From positions 42,429,512 to 42,493,511 of the forward strand of contig OZ020306.1 in assembly GCA_963971305.1 (NCBI GenBank): DNA of 64,000 nt, written 5' to 3'. Below, piece after piece: positions 22,709 to 33,519 of the stretch; the first letter of the stretch is position 1; each line of letters opens with the position of its first letter. Source of the stretch: Arcuatula senhousia. Taxonomy: Eukaryota; Mollusca; Bivalvia; Mytilida; Mytilidae. The notes under the pieces are model-generated. The model was given only the letters and a program-made list of their open reading frames with translations. It had not been told where the DNA came from and searched no databases. Made by a program: the position numbers and the translations under genes.

Positions 22709-24900
22709 TAGCTCACCTGGACCAAAGTCCATGTGAGCTATTGCCATCACTTGGCGTCCGTCGTCGTCGTCTGTCGTCGTCGTCTGTTAACAATCTTTCA
22801 AAAATCTTCTCCTCTGAAACTACTATACAGAATTCTATAAAACTTAGTTTGATTGATCCTTAGGGTGTCCTGCATTAAAGTTGTGTTTCGATTTTTGATT
22901 AGTCAAGAAACCTGGCCGCCCTGGCTAAAAATACGATAGGGGGATCAGACTACTGTTTTTGCTTGTAATTCAAAAAGTAAAAGAGAAAGATAAAATCTGA
23001 TGCCACGCAAATGCTTCAAAATCAAAAGTTCTACTAAAGTTTCGATTTGGTCAAAGTTGTCAGGTGACCCCTTATAGGGGTTACAACCCTTAAAGGTGAA
23101 AAATAGCATTTTTTCATGTTTTCCCCTATAGTATGAAAACATAGCAGATAGAGAGAAAAGCTGTTGCTTGCTTAAATGTTCAGCTCATTAAGCTCTACAA
23201 AAGTCTCCATAGGGACGAGGTTATCAGATGACCTCTTATAGGGGTTTCGGCCCCTAACATATTTTTTTTCATGTTTTGGGCTTATAGAATGAAACTTATT
23301 GCAGAAAGAGAAAAGCTGTTGCTTGCTAAAATGTTCAGCTCATTTAGCTCTACAAAATTCTCCAAGGGTCGAAGTTGTCAGATGACCCTTTATAGGGGTG
23401 CGTGTAACAGGCCCTTAAAGGCGAAAAATAGTGTTTTTGGCCCATAAAATGAAAACTATTGCAGATAGAGAAAAGCTGTAGCTTGCTTAAATGTTTAGCT
23501 CTGCAAAAGTCACCATAAGGTGGAAGTTGTCAGATGACCCTTTATAGTGGTAACAGGCCCTTAAAGGCGAAAATAGTATTTTGGGCCTTTAATAGAATGA
23601 GAACTATTGCAGATAGAGAAAAGCTGTTGCTTGCTTAAATGTTCAGCTCATTTAAATGTAGCTCTACAAAAGCATTCATAAGGTCAAAGTTGTTAGATGA
23701 CCTCTTATAGGGCCCCTTAAAGGCGAAAAAATGTGTTTTTTGCCTATACAAGACATCAGACATAAGACATATTTTATTTCCAATCATGGTCCCTCAAGGG
23801 GCAGGATCATTTCAATGATTAATTATAGATAAATAACATGAATAACAAGTAAAGCAAAGAATAAAGTATACAATTATTAAGGTATGATTAATGAAAACCA
23901 TTTCAGATGGAGAAAAGCTGTTTCTTGCTTAAATGTTCAGCTCATTAAGCTCTACAAAAGTCTCCATTGGGTCAAAGTTGTCAGATGATCCCATAAAGGG
24001 GTTACAGCCCCTTTAAGGCGAAAAATAGTGTTTTTGGCCTATAGAATGAAAACTATTGCAAATAGATTGAAGCTGTTGCTTGCTTAAATATTCAGCTTAT
24101 GTAGCTCTACAAAGGTCTCCATAAGGTGGAAGTTGTCAGATGATCCCTTAAAGGGTTTACAGCCCCTTAAAGGCGAAAAAAGTGTTTTTGGCCTATAGAA
24201 TGAAAACTATTGCAGATGGAGAAAAGCTGTTTCTTGCTTAAATGTTCAGCTCATTAAGCTCTACAAAAGTCTTCATAGGGTGGGTGTTGACAGATGACCC
24301 CTTAAAAGGGTTACAGCCCCTTTAAGGCGAAAAATAGTGTTTGGTCTATAGAATGAAAACTATTGCAGATAGATTGAAGCTGTTGCTTGTTTAAATGTTC
24401 AGCTTATTTAGCTCTACAAAAGTGTTAATAGGGTCAAAGTTGTCAGATGACCCATTATAGAGGTAACGGCCCTTAAAATAACAATTTGCATGTATTTGGC
24501 CTACAGTATGAAAACTATTGCTAAAAGAGAAAAGCTGTTGCTTTCTTTAAATGTTAAGTTTTTTAGCTCAGGTTAAAAGATGTCAGATAAACTTACCGCC
24601 CCTTAAAGGTGAAAAATAGTGCTTTTGGCCTATAGAGTAAACATTTTTGCAGATAGAGAGAAGCTGTTACTTGCTTAAACATTCAGTTCATTAAACTCCA
24701 CAAAAGTCTTCATAGGCTTGAAGTTGGCAGATGATCCCTTAAAGTGTTTATGGCCCTTTAAAGGTGAAAAATTGGGGTTTTTTTGCTTATAGAATGAAAA
24801 CAAGAAAAGTTTTTTCTTGCTTAAACATTCAGCTCCAATACTCCATAGATTTAACATCAAGACCAGGTGAGCGATTTAGGCTCCTGAGAGCCTCTTGTTT
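22709..24900 (+). mobile_element. Family A Helentron-like element, long forward copy
   Basis: Best complete example. The left end is the 32-nt hairpin TAGCTCACCTGGACC/AAAGTCCATGTGAGCTA (22709-22740), followed by TTGCCATCACTTGGCGTCCG, a short GTC-rich stretch and CAAAAATCTTCTCCTCTGAA. The core has about ten tandem units of roughly 155-160 bp, marked by AAGCTGTTGCTTGCTTAAAT, GTTGTCAGATGACCCCTTAT and GGCCTATAGAATGAAAAC. The right end reads GACCAGGTGAGCG, then the hairpin AGGCTCCTGAGAGCCT, then CTTGTTT. GCTCACCTGG at the left and CCAGGTGAGC at the right are subterminal inverted repeats. There is no Rep/helicase, so it is non-autonomous; Helentron/HINE affinity is inferred from architecture. A LINE 3' end is inserted at about 23750-23885. 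Confidence 0.8.
23750..23885 (-). repeat. LINE 3'-end fragment inside a family A unit
   Basis: A unit of the array is interrupted between GCCTATA and ATGAAAAC by about 135 bp beginning AGACATATTTTATTTCCAAT and CCCTCAAGGGGCAGGATC. This resembles the minus-strand 3' ends near 28.45 kb (AGCTTTATTCCAATTAAGGG) and 53.2 kb. Probably a severely 5'-truncated LINE insertion. Confidence 0.5.
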
Positions 24901-25023
24901 CTTTTTTAGCCAATGTCCTTGACAAGTTTCTTGCATGTATATTATACATATAAATAATCGGTCACAAATAAAAAAACCTAGTCAAACTATTAATCCGATT
25001 TAACAATGTATTTAAACAAATGA
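24901..25023. other. AT-rich spacer
   Basis: Short spacer between two elements; nothing recognised. Confidence 0.4.
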
Positions 25024-26643
25024 TGCACTTATCCTCTTTCCGTTAAAACCTTGGTATAAGTACATTGTGCAGGACATTTAAAATTTTGAACAATTGGTAG
25101 TGACCCAAACGATCCCTTTAAATCTTCTATTATATTGAAAAATTGAATAGGCAGTTCATGATCAATGAATGTCATGCATCAATTAATCCTTACTAAGAAT
25201 ATAAAATTGAGGAGCAGAAATTTTTACTTTATTAATTCGTGACATGGCATAAAACTTTCTTTATATTTTGCATACATGTTTGATGTAGATGCTTAAAAAA
25301 AGTTTTAACTTTTCGGATATTTAGATATGATGGCACTAAAGGATTTTAGTCCCTGAAAAGTCAAGTTGGCCTTTCCATAGTAGCAGAGTCTAAGTTTATA
25401 GCCAATTGTAATTTCCTTTTGTGTGCTAGTGGTAAAGGACTTTCCTCAAACATAACATCTAGATCAACACTCGAATCAGACAGTCGTTATTGAACTACTG
25501 TTCCTAAACTCGTTTTCTCGTATTTTAGGAATTCTGGACTAAGTTGAACAAGGAATTCTTTTGTAAAAATTTCCATTCCAAACACTTTATAACAAAGCTA
25601 AAAATGACATGAATTAAGTAAATCTTGCCACATCTAAAGTTCCTAAAAGGTGTACTAAGCTTTTGAAATAAAGGCAAACATTCATTTCTTTCTAGATTTT
25701 TGGAAACAAAAAAATAAACTTCTTATCAACATATTACTTTATTAATTTATACTACCTTTTTTGAAATTAATATTTAAAAATATAAAGTGAAAAAGGATAT
25801 TTATTTAGAACATGTAACTATATTCGCCCTTAAAATGAACCATTCCATGAGTGAAACATGTATAACCTTAGGCACTTTTAATCATATATAGGATTATCTT
25901 AAGTTGTAGCTTGTGCATTTTAGTAAATAAGTATGAGTCCATTATTTACAGAGGTTTTATAAAAATGGCGTAAAACTTGACCAAACAATTATTCAGTCAA
26001 TTGAATATTAATAAAACAAGAACAAACACTACCGTTGTGATTTTTTTTTATTTTATGAAATCGCTGGATTTTCTTTACATTGTCACTTAAGTTTAGAAAG
26101 TAATTTTCAATTTATATTTTCATAAACTTATTGTATCTTGTAATTGGAATTATATCTTATACAGCATTAAATCAAGTGTAAATGAAGTTTATACAGCATA
26201 ACCTTAAGTGTCAAGGTTGTAGGAATGGGCAACATAATAACTTATTTTTTATCAATCAAAAGTTCCAAATGAAATATTGGTATATAAAGAAGATCTTGCA
26301 TTGGATGCTTGTTATTTATTTTCTTCCAAAATAGAATTGTGAGATATTATAATTATTTATTCATAAAGTTTTAATTTAATACCCAAAACCTTTCTACAAT
26401 AATAAAGAAAGTTTTATGTCATGTCACAAATTAATAAAGTTTAAGTTTACTGCTCATCAATCTTATATAGTGGGTAAGAATTAATTGATGCGTGACATTC
26501 AATGATCATGAACTGCCTATTCAATTTTTCAATATAATAGAAGATTTAAAGGGATCGTTTGGGTCACTACCAATTGTTCAAAATTTTAAATGTCCTGCAC
26601 AATGTACTTATACCAAGGTTTTAACGGAAAGAGGATAACATCA
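25024..26643. mobile_element. Foldback element with ~240-bp terminal inverted repeats
   Basis: The left arm (about 25024-25270) and right arm (about 26400-26643) are inverted copies. Shared words include TATCCTCTTTCCGTTAAAAC, GTACATTGTGCAGGACATTT, TAGTGACCCAAACGATCCCT and TGAATAGGCAGTTCATGATC. The outer 140 bp of each arm is nearly identical and similarity falls inward. The 1.1-kb interior is AT-rich and noncoding. A non-autonomous DNA transposon of unknown superfamily; the target duplication is unclear. Confidence 0.75.
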
Positions 26644-28065
26644 CTTAATGATTCTATTGATAAATATATCGACTAGATATTAAAATTATCAAAATTATCA
26701 AACATTTCTTAAATTAAATAAAGTCTGATATGATCGTTTCAGACGTTGATCACAATAATTATACGTCAATCTCTCCAGATACAGGAAGTTCAGTCTATGT
26801 AAAGTAGAAGTTTTCGTCCTGAGACTGTCACAAAGACTGGCTCCTGTACATGTTCCTTATAGGGCAATAAGAGCAAACATTTCATAATGCATAATAAGAG
26901 GCGCATATATAAGTACCTGGTTCATCTTTTATTCTATACCATAACGTGAATGTAGGTCAAAAGAATAACTTCATCAGTGATGCTAGGGTCAAACAGGTAG
27001 AATTTCTAGCTTAAAAAGTATATCGAATGCATGATATACGGCTACTTTTGATTATTCTTGTAACCAAAGTTTTTATATATTCCTTTGAAGGCATTCACGC
27101 GAGTTGATAGGGGAAAATATCTCAAAATCCTCGAAACATTTATAGCAAGTCATCGTTATGATAGCAATATGTTCTCTGTTCAGCATTCTTTCTATGGGAA
27201 TTTCCTCCAGAACATCGCATTTATTTATAAGGGAGCAATATTTTCTTTTTATGAAGAAATCTTGGGAAATTTGTAATAAACGGGCAAGTTTATAGTATAT
27301 GGTGAAAAAATCTAGGATACCCACCGTGTCAAAAGCAAAAGTGTGACAGAATACAATTAATGGGGAAAAATCAGGATTTACACATAAAAAGTACAAGTCA
27401 GAGGACAGAACAAAAATTCAGAACATCGAGAAAAAGGCAGGGCGAATTTTAAAATTACCCATAGTTCTCCATCAAATTAAAATGGTTGCTTTCTGGTTAG
27501 CTGCCTTTTTACAACTCAAAAAAAAAATCCGCCTTCGAAAAATAAATATTTTTTTACTTGTTGTGTAGGATGTTTTGAAAAAAACACAAATTATTTGACC
27601 AAAACAAAAAACCAAGCCCCCCCCTTTTTAAGTTAAATGGTCCGTCCCTCAACCATGTAATTGTCATGATAATTACACACATTTCTTCTTTATAACTTTA
27701 CTAAAACCACGTGAGGAATACTGAACGCTTCAATAATAAAAACAACGCATATTCATGATATTATTTTCAATTATAAAACACACAAAATGTCGTCCTGGAT
27801 GGAACACCATATGTTTATCGATCGATGGATTTTAGTAATTGTACACGAACACGTGACATAACTCTGTCATTGTTACTTCGTCAGGTAAATATGATTTTTT
27901 TTTCAATCTTCGTAATGATTTAGACATGAAGGCAAGTGCCAATATCATTTTCAAACCTCAATTAAAAAACTTTAGTTTTGACCAAAAAATGATTCCTACA
28001 GCCATGACAGCTGTGTACCACGTAACAGTACATGTTCTATAGACTAGTATTAAAAATAGATTATT
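26644..28065. other. AT-rich spacer with one GGGAC MITE end
   Basis: No convincing gene; open frames near 27073-27396 on both strands overlap each other and lack family features. The segment 27600-27649 (AAGCCCCCCC, then TTAAGTTAAATGGTCCGTCC) is the right end of a GGGAC-family MITE whose left end I cannot place. Confidence 0.5.
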
Positions 28066-28155
28066 CAAAGGGATCGCCCCGATAGTCCGACACCCCGTTA
28101 GAGTCCGACACCTCAATAATCCGACACCCCATTAGTCCGACATAGCAATAGTCCG

Positions 28156-29290
28156 GGGGGGGGGGGTCACTCAAAACTATTTCTGGTAGGGGTGAGCCGC
28201 TGACACCTTGGGACCCCCACCCTTATCATATATTTAGAAATTTAAACATGTACATGATATATTTTGAGGATAAAATTATACCTTTTCATATATTAGCATA
28301 GAAACCGGATGGAATTAAGATGGTTAATCATGATGGAGAGCAGGGTTGAGCACCTGCTGGGGCAATTGTTGTTTGTATTAACCTTATCAAATTAGGCTTC
28401 TGATCAGCATCTGATTGAGATACAGAAATAGAAATAGAAAGAAATAGCTTTATTCCAATTAAGGGCCCTATAATAGAGCATACAATTACATATAAGTGAT
28501 TATGACAATTTGTGACAGTAAATAAAATTATAACAGATTGATTAATAACAACAACTTAATGATTTTACAGGGGCAGAGTCAAGTAGTACATAATATGATA
28601 CAGTTACATGTATGAAATATGCATGTATTTATTATGAGAACATTATTGAACAAATAAATCTAAAGTTATGCTACAATATTTGATGTTCTTCTTAAATTGA
28701 AGACTTTGATATACATAATTTCCAAACTCTCTGAGCAAATCTAAATCTTCTTGTATAAAAATCCAATTAAATTTTAAACTGTTTTGTAAATTATTATAGT
28801 TTTTGCAATAATGTAAAATCTTATTTGAAAAAATATCTCTAAATTCAGCATATAATGGACATTCAATAATAAAATGTAATTCGTCCTCTGTTTTATTCAT
28901 AGTACAATATTGACATTTTCTTAATGATCTTTCAATATAATTTTTTGAATATCTATCTGTCTCTATCCTTAAGGGATGTGCACTTATTCTGATCTTGCAT
29001 AAAGCTTGTCGAAATCTAAAATCTTTTAAATTTAAGTATTTTTCAAATCCAAATGTAGTTTTAAACGAAAAATATGTATAAAGTTTCCCTTGCTCAGAGT
29101 TTGCAATCATATTTCTATAATCTTTCAACATACCGACCTTGTGACAGAATCTCATCTGGAAATGGATATCTTTATGACATAACAGCATCTAATTTTCACA
29201 CCCTTTTAATATAATTGAAACCATGAAAAAGGTACCTATTCCAGCGGCTCATCCCTATCTCATCTTATAATGGAAGTGACCCCCCCCGGG
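28156..29290. mobile_element. Nested element with 11-bp target duplication
   Basis: GCAATAGTCCG occurs on both sides (28145-28155 and 29291-29301) and belongs to the host repeat motif, so it reads as a target duplication. The ends are G-rich, then GTCAC, with GGTGAGCCGCT on the left and its diverged complement AGCGGCTCATCC on the right. Long inverted ends with a 9-11-bp duplication fit Mutator-like elements, which is inference. A LINE fragment lies inside. Confidence 0.6.
28437..29188 (-). pseudogene. LINE RT C-terminal fragment
   Basis: Minus-strand frame of about 181 codons (28643-29188) resembling the C-terminal end of non-LTR retrotransposon ORF2 proteins. It has FRQALCKIRISAHPLRIETD, then CQYC, and HFIIECPLY further on, i.e. 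the zinc-knuckle-like Cys/His segment after the RT domain. The RT core itself is absent (5' truncation). 28437-28642 is the 3' untranslated region starting at AGCTTTATTCCAATTAAGGG. The frame is unbroken, so the insertion is not very old. It is carried within the nested element above. Confidence 0.7.
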
Positions 29291-29301
29291 GCAATAGTCC
29301 G

Positions 29302-30140
29302 ACAATAAAAAATTCAAAATTATTTGTTTTCCGTATTCAATTGGCTTTTTAGCACAATTTTTCAATCAGAAAAAGTTCATTAAAAATAAAGTGTAAATAA
29401 CGAATTTTTGTTGTAAATCTTTGAAGCATAACTTGTGATTTCTGTAATCTTTTTTAAAAATTTAATCATTGATTGATTGATTGTTATTAGGTTTATGTCC
29501 TAGTGGCTGGCCATCATCAGAATGATAGCCGTCATGAAGGCATGTGCTTTTCAATTTATGCAAACAACTTTTGGGTGCAAAAGAATTTTTTTGATTGAAT
29601 TTTTTGAATAACATGTATCGTGTATTAAATCATTGTTTGTCCGCTTATGGTATTATAAGAGATAGTCTGGTCAAAGTTTAAACCAAATTCCAAGCATACT
29701 GCAATTACATGTTCATGTATTTAACACAATGCCAAATCAAAAGTAACAGATCGAAAATCGACTTATCAGTTAAGTTTTTATACGACCGTAAAAATGTTTC
29801 GATCGTTTCTAATTTTATGGCGATGTCGTCGTTGTTGTCGTTGTCGTTGTCGTCGTCATGAGGACATTTTGTTTATGTAGTGAATGTTGACGGACTGTTA
29901 TGAAATTTTTATTTATAATGTTTATCTGCTAAAGGAAGCTTCCTATAGTATGCGGGTGTTGTGGACCCTACCGTTTTTGAAAAAATGGTCAAAAAGGAGT
30001 TAGAATGAGTGTATTGACAAAACTTCCATAGAATGTTAACTTTTATCAAATTATTTTTTTTTTTACTTAAAAAATTCTGCCAACTTAATGTTGCAATGCT
30101 TTTGATGTGTTTTCACCGCTACTGGGGTTAAAAAATGGGC
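29302..30140. other. AT-rich spacer with GTC-type microsatellite
   Basis: Noncoding. 29826-29862 is a GTCGTT/GTCGTC simple repeat preceded by TATACGACCG, which resembles the complement of the closing part of the repeat at 60.72-60.82 kb. A short ATTG tandem (about 29470) is also present. Confidence 0.5.
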
Positions 30141-30147
30141 CGAACCC

Positions 30148-30720
30148 CCCAAAAAACAACGTTTTTATTGGTGGTCTGATTTTCTACTTCTGACCGACAA
30201 ACCCTGGGCTGCTGCGGGCCTATTTGCCCCTGGAACCCACATGGCTTTTTACATATTATTTTATAGCCACTGGGATGATTGTATAATATTCTAGGTAAAT
30301 AAGTGTTGTAATTCTGTAAGCCCATAAATTTGCTTTTCTAGCACGTTCAAAAAAGATCGAGCAGGTAATTTCGCTCTGCTGAAGTAGGATAAATAGCCAT
30401 TTTCAGCTGTCAGTCGAAAATCTTGTACTCTGTAGCTTTTATGTCTCCAATTCACTTTTCATTCCGTCCCGTGCGAAGCCCGGGAGTCGAATAGGCCGGC
30501 AGCAGCGCTAAGCTTGTCGGTAAAGATCCACTAAACATGCTAAAGAGCGCTTAGATACATGACATCGAGGTCAGGCCGCTTAACCCATAAAGCGACTTGG
30601 ACGTGTGCCCCAGGTGGTTGAATAGGACAGTCCTGTCATAATGAATGCCGGGGTTGTCAGGCTATAATGCAGAAAACATGACTGCAAACCATAGTGGGCC
30701 AACATGTGTGGAAAGGACCA
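30148..30720. repeat. Inverted pair of CCTGACGACCCCGGCAT-family copies
   Basis: A forward piece (30185-30245: GCTGCTGCGGGCCTATTTGC and a GGAACCCACATGG-type end) and a longer reverse copy (30470-30715: GAATAGGCCGGCAGCAGCGC, AAGCGACTTGGACGTGTGCC, AATGAATGCCGGGGTTGTCA) face each other. Together they give potential for a large hairpin. Confidence 0.55.
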
Positions 30721-30724
30721 CGCT

Positions 30725-31260
30725 TCATGAACGTAAATGATCCCTTTGTAGACCGCCAAGTTGTGCACTACGTGGGCTAAATTTTCTGCTCCAACCTACC
30801 TCTCCCCTTTTCCAGTGGTCTTCAAAATTTACTGACCCAGCACCCATTTTTCGCTCTCGGTGTGTGTAGGTCCAACCAGGATTCATCATTGTATTTTGGA
30901 CAGATACGGGTTGATTGTGTGAAATCGGGTAAGGGTTGGCTATATCGCACACTGGTAAGTGTTCCAACCCATGCAGGTAAGGGTTCCTCACTATTGGTGA
31001 CCATAGGTAATATAAGGGTTCTAGATTGTGCCAATTTTCCCCCATAACTTCCTGGGTATGAAGCAGCAGATGCAAAACCGTAGATTTCTTCTTGCATTGG
31101 CCTATGGTTCCTTAAGGGTATATTGGCCTGTCTCGTGAGTTGGTTCATTTTTCTTATGGTTTGTGGTCGTACATTGGCACTTTTTGCATGACATGCATGG
31201 GTCTGTGTTATAGGTGCTGTTTCCTTGGAGGGTCTACACAATTCGATTTGTTGTTTCAAT
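30725..31260 (-). other. GC-richer block with a 145-codon open frame, unassigned
   Basis: A minus-strand open frame (30822-31259) and an overlapping one (30725-31075) occupy GC-richer sequence. The products are Pro/Arg-rich without recognisable motifs and I cannot relate them to a family. The two frames may be the same relic read either side of a frameshift, or chance frames in a repeat. Confidence 0.25.
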
Positions 31261-32171
31261 TAGTTTTTGTCCTGATTATGACTGAAATATTGTTTTATGG
31301 ACATAAAACAAACGACAAAAAAAATAAACAAACAACCACTTTTCAATTCATCATCATTTTATTATCGTCTTGTCATTTATTTATTTCAAATATTTCCCTT
31401 AGATTAAGTTTATATCCAAAGTGCTTTGTAGTAAAAGAAAAATCTCGGTTATGATAATTTGAAACATGATTTTAAAGTAAATGTATGGTCTGTACGTCTT
31501 TCAATTCCTTTGCTATATTTCAAGAAACCGTGCTGTCAAGGCACCCGCCAATAAACCATGTAATTTATTTGATTTTATACGGGCTATTCTGATGAAACTT
31601 GAAATAAAAAGGCAGGACAGTGCTTTGACTTAATATACAGGATGGTGTATTTGATTTTAAAATTAAAAGAATTATTTTAAAGAAGTGTTTTAGATACTTC
31701 AAACACGAACCATTGATTCAAACATCAGTATTTGAAATACATACGAAATAAAAGACACGAAAGTAGGTACATTAATGTATATGCTTAACATCCGTAGCTA
31801 ATCCGTTGCTCATTTTACGCTTGTTTCTGTCAAAAGTTCTTTCTGAATAAAAATCGACTAGACCCGATTCCTGGTGGTCGTCATGCTGTACCTTGTTGTA
31901 CACGAAAAATATTATGTTTGTGGATTTCGATCTCTATCTAGGTTTGTCTTAAAGCTGTTGTAACTACAACTACTTATCTTCCATTTCAGAAACTTTCCTA
32001 CCCTAAATAGATCTATCACAATTAGTTCATAGACTTAGGATTATCTTGAATTGTACATGCTCGTTAAGATCTTTTTTGGGTAACGAGCTCGAGCATTGTT
32101 GTATTCGTAGAGCTAGCACAATTTTGTTTTGAGAATGAAAAAAAGTGATATTTTAAGTTGTCGAACTATAA
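31261..32171. other. AT-rich spacer
   Basis: Nothing recognised in this interval. Confidence 0.5.
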
Positions 32172-32639
32172 CAGGGCGTCGGACCATAGGGGTGTCGGAC
32201 TAATTGGTTGTCGGTCTATCGGGGTGTCCGACTAACGGGGTGTCGGAATATCGGGGCTGCCTTATTCGAAAAACCTTTAACCTTTTAATTTGATTAATTT
32301 GCCGTGTATTCACGAAGAACGTCTCATCAGTAACATTTGCATAAGACACCTGGAAAGTATAAAACAAAAAGAATAGAAAGAAATGTATACCAAAATATAT
32401 ATATGGTAACACAATTTTTCGAAGTGCATGCATGAATATCAGCATTGCTCTTGTCTTTTACCTTATCATATTTACCTGAGGATTCTGGGGTCTTTTTTTT
32501 TACGTTTTGACAACATATATGTTTTATACTTTGTGTATTTATCTCACATTGTTACAAGTATGAGTTTGTAGAAATGGTAATCATTGTGTTAGTGTAGGCT
32601 TAAATTTTACATATTTTTTGTTGATTTTCTTATTTGCAA

Positions 32640-32960
32640 CAAATTGCCTTATTCGGATGAGTGAATTTTTATCAATACGTTGGCATTCCAATCGGCTAAA
32701 CTTCTGTCCCTTTCCTTGTCGACTTGTTATTATACATGTACTCTTGAGAGACCGAATTTACTCGGGACTCATATTAAAAGATCTTAATTTTCAAATTATT
32801 AATTTTCCTCAATTGAAAAGTTGCATACCTTTTTCATCGGCCTCTGGTGTATATATTTCAAAACTTATACGTACGTTGTTCAAATTCCCGACATCGTTTC
32901 TTTTAAAAAATGTCTGTCCCAAGTCAGAATCATTGCGATCTGTGATTTCTTCGGTGTGAC
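32640..32960 (+). pseudogene. Penelope-like RT fragment with internal deletion
   Basis: On the + strand, about 32682-32745 reads (with stops) like the RT motif GIPIG followed by PFLVDLLLYMYS, equivalent to GIPMGTNCAPLIADLFLYCY in the copy at 20 kb. Directly afterwards, in another frame, comes FQIINFPQLKSCIPF with GVYISKLIRT, equivalent to the FPIVNFPFL and GVYISQLVRY block. The YLDD region between them is missing. Old relic, opposite in orientation to the other RT copies. Confidence 0.6.
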
Positions 32961-33044
32961 TTTGCCTTTATTTTTTGTCTTTTCGTCTTAGACATTCGAG
33001 ATTAATAAGCCAAGTTAGATAGTTTTGTTTTAATTGCTCTTTAA

Positions 33045-33480
33045 AGCTCACCTGACATGAAGGGTCATGTCAGCTATTGCCATCACTTGGCGTCCGTCGT
33101 CCGTCCATAAACTTTTTTCAAACGTTAACTCCTTTGACACCATAAGTCAAATTGCAACTATGCAAACCAGTACGCTAGTACGGCTGTTTATTGGTATATG
33201 GGCTGCAAAACTATATATATTGTTTTGATTTTTGATTCGTAAAAAAACACGGTCGCCATGGCTAAAAATAAAACATAGGGGTAAATTGCAGGTTTTTTTG
33301 TAAATAAATCAATAACGCCGGTCACAGATATCAAAATTCTGGTATATATGAATAGCAAATTTGTATTTCATATAAAGATATATTAATTTTTATTTTGCTC
33401 ATTTATGAAACTTTTAAACATATTGGTTGGTAGTACATGTATTTCCATATGGTAAAATAAGCATAAACGTAGTAAAGAAT
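33045..33480 (+). repeat. Family A-like fragment, divergent subfamily
   Basis: Begins with the hairpin AGCTCACCTGACATG/AAGGGTCATGTCAGCT, followed by ATTGCCATCACTTGGCGTCC and GTCGTCCGTCC, matching the family A left end. It then diverges (GGTCGCCATGGCTAAAAATA, CAGATATCAAAATTCTGGTA) as in 47.4-47.6 and 56.6 kb. The tandem core and right end are absent. Confidence 0.6.
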
Positions 33481-33519
33481 GTATGCACTCTTGTCATATG
33501 AGCAATTATCGTCAACATG

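Larger units (their letters stand above)
28066..32269. mobile_element. 4.2-kb element with TCCGACACCCC end repeats (candidate)
   Basis: The left end (28066-28155) and right end (32172-32269) are inverted copies. Each consists of two to four irregular repeats of a roughly 17-20-bp motif, GATAGTCCGACACCCCGTTA, preceded at the outside by TTCAAAGGGATCGCCCCGAT or its counterpart. Interior sequence is repeats and noncoding DNA; no transposase was found. Treating the pair as the ends of one element is inference: two separate insertions of the repeat would look the same. Confidence 0.45.

Noticed and set aside
22709..24900. Autonomous Helentron
   Set aside because: No Rep or helicase coding sequence was found in this or any other family A copy in the window.
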